Part shown: positions 1 to 5,494 of the stretch, one piece after another | Numbering within the stretch: the stretch's first letter is position 1 | How the letters are laid out: every line of letters starts with the position of its first letter | From: an uncultured Collinsella sp. | GTDB lineage: Bacteria > Actinomycetota > Coriobacteriia > Coriobacteriales > Coriobacteriaceae | Reading direction: 5' to 3' | DNA length: 6,702 nt | Assembly (NCBI GenBank): GCA_902496645.1 | Contig: CABVBR010000116.1 | Coordinates: 1-6,702 of the forward strand | Notes under the pieces: model-generated | What the model saw: only the letters and a program-made list of their open reading frames with translations | The model's database searches: none | What the model was told of the DNA's origin: nothing | Position numbers and translations under genes: made by a program

Positions 1-1086
1 GGTCGTGTGACCCCGCAGCAGAAGCGCGAGCTCGTGCAGGCGCTCAAGCGCCGCGGGCACACCGTGGCCATGACGGGCGACGGCGTCAACGACGTGCTGG
101 CGCTCAAGGAGGCCGACTGCTCCGTGGCCATGGCCGCCGGCTCCGACGCCTCACGCAACGTGGCCGAGATCGTGCTTGTCGACAACGACTTTGCCTCGAT
201 GCCCGCTGTGGTGGCGGAGGGCCGTCGCTCCATCAACAACCTGCAGCGCTCTGCCGCGCTCTTTCTGACCAAGACGTTGTTCTCGATGGGTTTAGCGGCG
301 CTCTGCATCGCGCTGCCGCCGTATCCCTTTGAGCCCATTCAGATGACGCTCATCAACTTTTTCTGCATCGGCGCGCCCGGCTTTGTGCTGGGCCTGGAGC
401 CCAACAACGCCCGCGTGAAGGGGTCATTCTTGACCAACGTGCTTAAGCGTGCGCTGCCGGCGTCGATTGCGGTCATTTTGGCCGCAGCGCTCGATATCTT
501 TGTGGCGCGCGTGTTTGGCTTTAGCCAGCTTACACTGTCCACAATGTGCCTGCTCACGTCGTGTGCGGCGAGCGTTAGCCTCATCTGGCGCATCTCGCAG
601 CCGCTCACGCCCTTGCGCGTGGTGCTTTTCGTGTTTGTCGTCGCCGGTATATTGACGGGTGTCATTGGGTTCCCGGAGCTGCTGTCCATCGCCAACCTGT
701 CGGTGAGCCAGATGGTCATCTTGGCGGTCATCGTCGTCTTTACCTGCGCGGTGTTCTTTAAGCTTGCCACGATGATGGATTCGCTTAAGCCCCGTCGCCG
801 CCATGCGGCTACCGGCTTTGGCCGTGGCGTGCGAGTTCGTTTGGGTCGCGGCGGCGGCAAGGTGAGCTCGACGGGATCGACCGCCGAGCGCTTTGCCAAG
901 CGCGTCGCCGCCGACATGGCGCAGCGCCGCGAAGAGCGCACCGCCCGCGAGGCCGAGGTTCGTGCACTCGAGGGCGTGGAAAAGACGCAGCCCAAGAAAA
1001 AGAAGAGCACAGGCACCAAACGCTCGCGTGTGACCAAGTCCGCCCAGGGCATTAAGGTCTCGATGCCGAGCAAAAAGAAGAAGTAA
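1..1086 (+). CDS. Cation-translocating P-type ATPase, CtpE-like, 3' part only
   Basis: The reading frame is open from the first base, so the 5' part of the gene lies outside the window and GTG at 7 is not a real start. What remains begins with GRVTPQQK and the HAD-superfamily hinge motif TGDGVND (73-93), followed by ALKEADCSVAMA, which is characteristic of P-type ATPases. Six hydrophobic segments follow, matching M5-M10: about 250-318, 337-396, 451-516, 532-594, 616-672 and 709-777. The phosphorylation (DKTG), nucleotide-binding and M4 regions are missing because of the window edge. The hinge and M5-M6 text resembles the actinobacterial CtpE group, for which calcium transport has been reported; the ion here is not determined. 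After M10 comes a tail of about 101 residues (781-1083) with roughly 31 Lys/Arg and few acidic residues, ending in KKKK. This is unusual for the family. The family call is secure; the substrate is uncertain. Confidence 0.9.
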   Translation, partial: GRVTPQQKRELVQALKRRGHTVAMTGDGVNDVLALKEADCSVAMAAGSDASRNVAEIVLVDNDFASMPAVVAEGRRSINNLQRSAALFLTKTLFSMGLAALCIALPPYPFEPIQMTLINFFCIGAPGFVLGLEPNNARVKGSFLTNVLKRALPASIAVILAAALDIFVARVFGFSQLTLSTMCLLTSCAASVSLIWRISQPLTPLRVVLFVFVVAGILTGVIGFPELLSIANLSVSQMVILAVIVVFTCAVFFKLATMMDSLKPRRRHAATGFGRGVRVRLGRGGGKVSSTGSTAERFAKRVAADMAQRREERTAREAEVRALEGVEKTQPKKKKSTGTKRSRVTKSAQGIKVSMPSKKKK

Positions 1087-1132
1087 CCATATCTCACTGA
1101 GCCAGACTACCCGGCGATGTTGAATTGGTGCC

Positions 1133-1164
1133 TTGCGCTTGTGGGGGCTTAGCGATGCTATGCT
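1133..1164 (+). promoter_or_regulatory. Candidate promoter of the zinc-ribbon gene
   Basis: TATGCT at 1159-1164 is preceded by TG one base upstream (1156-1157), giving an extended -10 element. The best -35-like hexamer is TTGCGC at 1133-1138, but the 20-bp spacer is longer than usual, so the extended -10 would have to carry most of the recognition. A start site near 1171 would leave a leader of about 35 nt before the GTG at 1205. No intrinsic terminator is visible between the ATPase stop and this site. Confidence 0.4.
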
Positions 1165-1194
1165 CTAACCTCGATTGTTTGAATTGCTCCGAAA

Positions 1195-1200
1195 AGAGGA
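1195..1200 (+). promoter_or_regulatory. Shine-Dalgarno sequence deciding the GTG start at 1205
   Basis: AGAGGA lies 4 nt before GTG at 1205. The frame stays open upstream to a TTG at 1175, but that codon has no purine-rich site at a useful distance. Starting at 1205 also places the first zinc-ribbon CPHC at residues 3-6, as is usual for this class. Confidence 0.6.
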
Positions 1201-1204
1201 TGCC

Positions 1205-2359
1205 GTGATCTGCCCGCATTGCCTTAAGAACATAGAGGACGGCGCCTCGTTCTGCCCCTATTGCAACGCATACGTTGGCCCGGGTGACGGCCCCGAGCAC
1301 ACCGAGTTCGTGTTCTGCGACGGCTGCGGCGCCCGTCTGTCCCCGCACGATCGCACCTGTCCCAAGTGTGGACGTCCCGCGCCGGGCATCCTTTCCAAGG
1401 ACGCCGCCGCATCCGATCTGGCTGCTGGTCGCACGGCCGGTTTTCCCCGCCTGACGCAGGAGCAGATCGATACTGAGGTGCCTCATGCACCGGCTTCTGC
1501 CGCCGCGGTGCTCTCCGATGCGGCCGACCCCAACGAGACCTGCGTGCTGCCGGCCTTCGATAAGGACTTTGGCATCCCTAAGGTCGACATCCCCATGCCG
1601 GTGTCCCTGCGCGACGACGCCCAGCCCAAAAAGCAAAAGCCTAGGCGCAAGGTGCACCCCGACGAGGACGCCTATCACAAGCACAAGCGCCACATCCCCA
1701 AGCCGCTCATCGTCATCGCGGTGCTCGTTGCCGTGTGCGGTGGCGCCTATTGGTTTGTAACCGCCGACCCCATGGGCGTCATGCCAGGCTTCTACGACCA
1801 GTTTGGCCAAGCCGCCCAGACTACCTTCCCGTCGCGTCAAAAGGGCGAGGCCTCCGAGGAAGAGCCCAAGCAGGAGGATACGTCCGAGGTCGTTCAGGAG
1901 GAGACCGTCCTGACCGACGACCAGCTCTACACCAGGCTCGACGGCCTGTACCAGACCATCGTTTCGTATGGGGACGAGGATCAGATCGGCGAGGTTATCG
2001 ATTCGTTTAACAATGGCTATCTGCGCACGCCGCTGGCCACCCGTCAGGAGCTGTCGCAGAGCGCCTATGCCCTGCGCGACCAGATTAAGAAGACCCAGGA
2101 TGAGCTCAACAACCTGAAGGTCCAGGACGATACCGTTTACGCAGAGGACATCGAGCACCTGAAGCAGCTTGCCCAGTGGATGTACGAGCGTGTCGACGTG
2201 ATTTGCCAGAGCTGGGATATCTCGCTGTCCATTCCCGACGGCGAGTCGCTGAGCGCCCGTCAGAGCGAGATCCTGGCGCCCATCGCGCAGGGCGGCAATA
2301 GCGCGCTCAACCAGTACGACGCCAACGTGAGTGCCTGGAGGCCGCAGCAGCGTTCGTAA
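1205..2359 (+). CDS. Membrane-anchored double zinc-ribbon protein
   Basis: This encodes 384 residues from GTG. Two zinc ribbons open the protein: C3-x2-C6 with C17-x2-C20, and C38-x2-C41 with C52-x2-C55. A low-complexity linker (about 60-140) and a very basic stretch (142-165, with PKKQKPRRK and several His/Lys) lead to one hydrophobic helix at about 166-186. By the positive-inside rule, the ribbons are cytoplasmic and the C-terminal half is outside. Outside, an acidic Glu-rich spacer (214-234) precedes a mostly helical domain (about 237-384). That domain contains a heptad-like stretch (285-305), which could form a coiled coil. No catalytic motif is visible. Bitopic zinc-ribbon proteins are common in Gram-positive bacteria and mostly uncharacterised. 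The gene seems to have its own promoter and is separated from the ATPase by about 118 nt. The zinc-ribbon and topology calls are firm; the function is unknown. Confidence 0.85.
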   Translation: MICPHCLKNIEDGASFCPYCNAYVGPGDGPEHTEFVFCDGCGARLSPHDRTCPKCGRPAPGILSKDAAASDLAAGRTAGFPRLTQEQIDTEVPHAPASAAAVLSDAADPNETCVLPAFDKDFGIPKVDIPMPVSLRDDAQPKKQKPRRKVHPDEDAYHKHKRHIPKPLIVIAVLVAVCGGAYWFVTADPMGVMPGFYDQFGQAAQTTFPSRQKGEASEEEPKQEDTSEVVQEETVLTDDQLYTRLDGLYQTIVSYGDEDQIGEVIDSFNNGYLRTPLATRQELSQSAYALRDQIKKTQDELNNLKVQDDTVYAEDIEHLKQLAQWMYERVDVICQSWDISLSIPDGESLSARQSEILAPIAQGGNSALNQYDANVSAWRPQQRS

Positions 2360-2395
2360 TTTGTTGCCCTCCGGCGGCATAACCTGCGTGCGCAA

Positions 2396-2425
2396 TTGAT
2401 GGAAGCCCGTGCTTATTGCTACAAT
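2396..2425 (+). promoter_or_regulatory. Candidate promoter of the cyclophilin-TPR operon
   Basis: TTGATG (2396-2401) and TACAAT (2420-2425) are separated by 18 bp. TG at 2417-2418 makes the -10 an extended one. This is the best sigma-70-type match in the window. Transcription would start near 2432, leaving a leader of about 33 nt that contains the GAGGAAGG ribosome site (2451-2458). A second -10-like TATGCT at 2435-2440 is weaker. No strong terminator separates this promoter from the upstream gene, so read-through is possible. Confidence 0.6.
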
Positions 2426-2464
2426 TCGTACAAATATGCTTTAAACGCACGAGGAAGGAACCAC

Positions 2465-3007
2465 ATGTTTGGTTTTAAGAAAGAGCTCTATACGCCCGAG
2501 TACCAGCTCGTCGGTGACGAGTGTGCGGTGATCGAGACGTCGAAGGGCACCATCAAGGTCAAGTTTGACGGTGAGGGCGCCCCCATCCATGTGGCGAACT
2601 TCTGCGAGCTTTCCACGATGGGCTTCTACGACGGCCTTAAGTTCCATCGCTATGTTCCCGGGTTTGTGATCCAGGGCGGCGACCCCAATACCCGCGATAT
2701 GTCCGGCGCCGATGTCGCTGCCGGCCTTGAGGGCCCCGACGGCATGCCCGGTACCGGTGGCCCCGGCTACTGCATCAAGGGCGAATTTGCCACCAATCCG
2801 CGCAACAGCCATGTTGACGGCGCACTTGCCATGGCCCGCTCCATGGATCCCGATTCCGCGGGCTCGCAGTTCTACTTCTGCCTGGGCGCCCAGCACAACC
2901 TCGACTCCGGCTACACCGTCTTTGGTACCACGGTCGAGGGCCTCGACGTTATCTCTCAGCTGCGTGCCGGCGACGAGATCGTTCATGTCGAGATCGTTCA
3001 CGAGTAA
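2465..3007 (+). CDS. Cyclophilin-type peptidyl-prolyl cis-trans isomerase, cytoplasmic
   Basis: This encodes 180 residues and catalyses cis-trans isomerisation of Xaa-Pro bonds. The ATG is chosen because GAGGAAGG ends 6 nt upstream; the frame is open to a TTG at 2396, but that codon overlaps the promoter. The cyclophilin core is clear. FHRYVPGFVIQGGDP (60-74) supplies the counterparts of human CypA Arg55, Phe60 and Gln63 (R62, F67, Q70). GSQFYFC (133-139) matches the GSQFF strand with Tyr at the CypA Phe113 position, and LDSGYTVFG (146-154) has Tyr at the His126 position. A Gly/Asp-rich insertion of about 20 residues (75-95) follows GGDP. No signal peptide or membrane helix is present, so it should act in the cytoplasm. 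The last ten residues are a near-duplicated pentapeptide (EIVHV, EIVHE). It is the first gene of a two-gene unit, ending 11 nt before the TPR gene. The family call is very secure; specific clients are unknown. Confidence 0.95.
   Translation: MFGFKKELYTPEYQLVGDECAVIETSKGTIKVKFDGEGAPIHVANFCELSTMGFYDGLKFHRYVPGFVIQGGDPNTRDMSGADVAAGLEGPDGMPGTGGPGYCIKGEFATNPRNSHVDGALAMARSMDPDSAGSQFYFCLGAQHNLDSGYTVFGTTVEGLDVISQLRAGDEIVHVEIVHE
2974..3000 (+). repeat. 12-bp direct repeat at the 3' end of the cyclophilin gene
   Basis: CGAGATCGTTCA occurs at 2974-2985 and again at 2989-3000, a 15-bp period that stays in frame and encodes the near-identical pentapeptides EIVHV and EIVHE. It looks like a small tandem duplication, or a beta-strand with alternating residues that happens to use the same codons. 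Confidence 0.7.
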
Positions 3008-3013
3008 AGGGGA
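3006..3013 (+). promoter_or_regulatory. Shine-Dalgarno sequence deciding the TTG start at 3019
   Basis: AAGGGGA-type purines begin inside the cyclophilin stop codon and end 5 nt before TTG at 3019. No ATG or GTG lies at a suitable distance from this site, so TTG is the supported start. The overlap with the upstream stop favours coupled translation of the two genes. Confidence 0.6.
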
Positions 3014-3018
3014 CTTCC

Positions 3019-4314
3019 TTGAATAGCCAGCTGATCCAACAGGGCCGCGCCGCTTATCGCGCGGGTGATTTTTCCGCTGCCGCCCAGATGCTTGGCGCGG
3101 CAAAGACTCCCAACGAGATCATGGGTGAAGCCGACCACCTGCGCGGCAACGCCCTGATGCATCTGGGCATGTACGCCGAGGCCGCCGAGGCCTACGCCGC
3201 CGCCCTCAATGACGGCGCCTATGGCAAGCGCGGCGCCCTGCTCACCAACCGCGGCAAGGCACTCGCCGCGGTTGGCGACTGCACCACGGCTGCCCAGGCG
3301 TTCTCTGCAGCTACCCAGGACGCTTCCTACGCCACGCCTTTTAAGGCTTACCTGGGTCTGGGCAACGCGCTGTTCCAGTCGGGCGACTATGCCAACGCCG
3401 GTACCGCCTTTCGTCAGGCTGCCATCGACGGCGCCAACCCGGCTCCTGCCGCCGCCCTCGGCGATCTGGGTCGCTGCTTCATCAAGCTCGGCCGCCCCGC
3501 GGACGCCGTTGAGACCTACCGCACGGCTATCGACTTTGCCGGTCCGCGCGACGATACGCGCGCCCTCAACGCCGGCATGGGCCAGGCGCTTTCCGCCGCC
3601 GGCCGTCCCTCCGATGCGCTCGATGCCTTTAACGCCGCTACCGCCGACGGCATCTACCAGCTCACGCCCGAGCAGGCCGACGAGCTTGCCCGCGTGCACG
3701 ACTCGCTCGCCGCGCTTTCGGCCCAGACGGCCATGTCCACGGCCCCGGCTCCCGCGATGGACGCTCCCGCTGTCGACCCGCTCGATCCCACGGGCGCGAC
3801 CGGTCAGTTTATGCCCGACCCCTCTGACACCGGCTTCTTTACGCTGTCCGAGTCCGAGATGGTCCAGCAGGACCGCAAGCAGGCCAAGGTTCGTCGTCGC
3901 CACCGCCACACGGGTCTTAAAATCTTCCTGGTGCTGCTTCTGCTCATCGTGATCGCTGCCGGCGGTCTTGGCTATGCTTATACGCGCGGCATGGGCTACC
4001 CCTCGCAGGAGTCCGTCATCACCGACCTGTTCCAGGCTGCCGGTGACGGCGATACCGCCAAGGCCGAGTCCTGCCTGGCCTCGAGCCTGTCCGAGGACGC
4101 CAAGGCGATGATCATCTCCTCGATCCCGCAGGGCGCCACCGTCTCCATCGAGGGTATGGATCAGTCCATGACCGAGACCACCGCCAAGGTGAAGGCTTCG
4201 CTGTCCAAGGGCGGCGAGCAGGAGTACACCGTTAAGTTCGTGCGCTCCGACAACCATATCGGTTGGGCCGTTTCCTCCTTCGATATCGATTTCTCGGCTG
4301 CTGACAACCAGTAG
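3019..4314 (+). CDS. TPR-repeat single-pass membrane protein
   Basis: This encodes 431 residues from TTG. The N-terminal part (about 3-210) consists of six helix-pair units of 32-36 residues with the TPR pattern of Gly, Ala and aromatic positions (for example LRGNALMHLGMYAEAAEAY and LGLGNALFQSGDYANAGTAF). TPR arrays are protein-docking surfaces. A Pro/Ala/Asp-rich linker (240-285) and a basic patch (286-298, KQAKVRRRHRH) lead to one hydrophobic helix at about 300-321, so the TPRs should be cytoplasmic. The outer domain (about 327-428) has an alpha-then-beta pattern, like small NTF2-like or DUF4878-type extracytoplasmic domains; this likeness is by eye only. The gene ends in two in-frame stops, TAG TGA. 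It is cotranscribed with the cyclophilin gene and lies directly upstream of mreB, so a scaffold role near the elongasome is possible but unproven. I do not recognise a named orthologue. Confidence 0.88.
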   Translation: MNSQLIQQGRAAYRAGDFSAAAQMLGAAKTPNEIMGEADHLRGNALMHLGMYAEAAEAYAAALNDGAYGKRGALLTNRGKALAAVGDCTTAAQAFSAATQDASYATPFKAYLGLGNALFQSGDYANAGTAFRQAAIDGANPAPAAALGDLGRCFIKLGRPADAVETYRTAIDFAGPRDDTRALNAGMGQALSAAGRPSDALDAFNAATADGIYQLTPEQADELARVHDSLAALSAQTAMSTAPAPAMDAPAVDPLDPTGATGQFMPDPSDTGFFTLSESEMVQQDRKQAKVRRRHRHTGLKIFLVLLLLIVIAAGGLGYAYTRGMGYPSQESVITDLFQAAGDGDTAKAESCLASSLSEDAKAMIISSIPQGATVSIEGMDQSMTETTAKVKASLSKGGEQEYTVKFVRSDNHIGWAVSSFDIDFSAADNQ

Positions 4315-4336
4315 TGACCTTATGAGATTTGGCTCT

Positions 4337-4369
4337 GCCCGGCGCTTCACCGCAAGTGAGGTGCCGGGC
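4337..4369 (+). terminator. 14-bp hairpin, possible terminator of the cyclophilin-TPR operon
   Basis: GCCCGGCGCTTCAC (4337-4350) pairs with GTGAGGTGCCGGGC (4356-4369) around a CGCAA loop. All 14 pairs form if two G-U wobbles are allowed. The stem is GC-rich and sits 22 nt after the TPR gene stop, as a terminator would. Only two T residues follow it, so it lacks the U-tract of a classical intrinsic terminator on either strand. It also occupies the -35 region of the following candidate promoter, so a regulatory role is equally possible. Confidence 0.5.
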
Positions 4370-4378
4370 TTGCGCTAG

Positions 4379-4384
4379 TATGAT
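4379..4384 (+). promoter_or_regulatory. Candidate -10 element for the mreBCD operon
   Basis: TATGAT matches the -10 consensus in five of six positions. A start near 4391 would give a leader of about 39 nt before mreB. No good -35 exists at 16-18 bp, because that space is the right arm of the hairpin (4356-4369). An alternative pairing, TTGCGC (4370-4375) with TAGTTT (4392-4397) at 16 bp, is weaker. A 7-bp direct repeat, GCTAGTA, at 4374-4380 and 4387-4393 flanks the element. Confidence 0.45.
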
Positions 4385-4419
4385 GGGCTAGTAGTTTTCC
4401 AGCAATCATCCAACACATC

Positions 4420-4424
4420 AGGAG
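4420..4424 (+). promoter_or_regulatory. Shine-Dalgarno sequence deciding the TTG start of mreB
   Basis: AGGAG ends 5 nt before TTG at 4430. The next possible start, ATG at 4442, would be 17 nt away, too far for efficient initiation. The TTG start is therefore preferred and adds four residues (MFSL). Confidence 0.65.
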
Positions 4425-4429
4425 TTGCG

Positions 4430-5473
4430 TTGTTTTCTTTGATGGATATGTTCTTCGGTAGCTATGCGGGCGATCTCGCCATCGACCTCGGCACCGCCAA
4501 TACGCTCGTCTCCGTGCGCGGCAAGGGCATCGTCATCCGCGAGCCCTCCGTTGTCGCTATCGACAAGAACGACGAGCGCATCCTGGCAGTCGGCATCGAG
4601 GCCAAGCGCATGCTCGGCCGTACGCCCGGCAACATCGTGGCCGTTCGTCCCCTTAAGGACGGCGTCATCGCCGACTTCGATGTCACCGAGGCCATGCTTC
4701 GCTACTTTATCGATAAGGCTTCCGAGAAGCGTTATCCGTGGACTCCGCGTCCGCGCGTTGTCGTCTGCGTTCCCTCCGGCGTCACGTCGGTCGAGAAGCG
4801 CGCCGTCTTTGAGGCTACGATTCAGGCCGGCGCTCGTCAGGCCTACCTGATCGAGGAGCCCATGGCGGCTGCTATCGGCGCCGACCTGCCCGTCGAGGAG
4901 CCCACGGGCTCTATGGTCATCGATATCGGCGGCGGCACCACCGAGGTCGCTGTTATCGCCATGGGCGGTATCGTCGTATCTCAGTCCATCCGCATTGCCG
5001 GCGATGAGTTTGACCAGGCGATTCTCACCCATGTTCGTGATGCCTACAACCTGGCCATCGGCGAGCGCACGGCCGAGGACATCAAGATCAAGGTCGGCTC
5101 TGCCGTGCCGCTTAAGGACGAGCTCGACGTCGAGGTCAACGGCCGCGACGTGATCACGGGTCTGCCCAAGACCGTGCGCATCGAGAGCGAGGAGATTCGT
5201 CGCGCGCTCAACAAGCCGCTCGACGAGATGGCCAAGGCCGTTAAGGACGCTCTGGACGCCACGCCGCCCGATCTTGCTTCGGACCTTATGTACTACGGCA
5301 TTCTGCTGACCGGCGGCGGTGCGCTGCTGCGTGGTCTCGACGTGCGCCTGCGCGACGAGACCGGCGTTTCGGTCAACGTCAGCCCCACGGCGCTTGATAA
5401 CGTCGTAAACGGCTGCGCCCGCGTGCTCGAGGCCAACGCCTTTGACGGTGGCTTCGTCCAAACCAATGCTTAA
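4430..5473 (+). CDS. mreB: Rod-shape-determining actin homologue MreB
   Basis: This encodes 347 residues from TTG, a normal length for the family. MreB binds ATP, polymerises into membrane-bound double filaments and positions the elongasome that builds the lateral cell wall. The actin-fold signatures are in order: phosphate-1 loop DLGTANT (19-25), the conserved IEEPMAAAIGA segment (141-151), phosphate-2 loop DIGGGTTEVAV (165-175) and the adenosine-site motif LTGGGALLRGL (293-303). The N-terminal MFSLMDMFFGSYAGD is hydrophobic enough to help membrane binding. It is the first gene of mreBCD, 21 nt before mreC, and is preceded by its own control region. Its position with mreC and mreD favours MreB over the paralogues Mbl or MreBH. 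No key residue appears to be missing. Call is very secure. Confidence 0.97.
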   Translation: MFSLMDMFFGSYAGDLAIDLGTANTLVSVRGKGIVIREPSVVAIDKNDERILAVGIEAKRMLGRTPGNIVAVRPLKDGVIADFDVTEAMLRYFIDKASEKRYPWTPRPRVVVCVPSGVTSVEKRAVFEATIQAGARQAYLIEEPMAAAIGADLPVEEPTGSMVIDIGGGTTEVAVIAMGGIVVSQSIRIAGDEFDQAILTHVRDAYNLAIGERTAEDIKIKVGSAVPLKDELDVEVNGRDVITGLPKTVRIESEEIRRALNKPLDEMAKAVKDALDATPPDLASDLMYYGILLTGGGALLRGLDVRLRDETGVSVNVSPTALDNVVNGCARVLEANAFDGGFVQTNA

Positions 5474-5480
5474 TTTCCAA

Positions 5481-5487
5481 AAGGTGG
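5481..5487 (+). promoter_or_regulatory. Shine-Dalgarno sequence deciding the TTG start of mreC
   Basis: AAGGTGG ends 7 nt before TTG at 5495, an ideal spacing. The first in-frame ATG is at 5552, without a comparable site and inside the loop of the hairpin at 5539-5568. TTG is thus the main start; ATG 5552 would still keep the membrane helix. Confidence 0.6.
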
Positions 5488-5494
5488 ATTCCAT

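Noticed and set aside
2361..2380. Possible terminator after the zinc-ribbon gene
   Set aside because: Only about four pairs (TGCC with GGCA) can form and there is no T-tract, so it is too weak to call.
1094..2395. Long open frame on the - strand opposite the zinc-ribbon gene
   Set aside because: It mirrors the GC-rich codon pattern of the + strand gene, has Gly/Arg/His-rich low-quality composition and no recognisable motif, while the + strand frame has clear zinc ribbons and a membrane helix.
2998..4350. Open frame of 450 codons on the - strand opposite the TPR gene
   Set aside because: It is longer than the real gene, but the translated text is Gly/Arg/Val-rich without domains. The + strand frame has regular TPR units and a ribosome site.
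1132..4376. Shared octamer CTTGCGCT at 1132-1139 and 4369-4376 as a common regulatory site
   Set aside because: Its distance to the following -10 element differs (about 20 bp against 3 bp), and an 8-mer can recur by chance in a GC-rich sequence.
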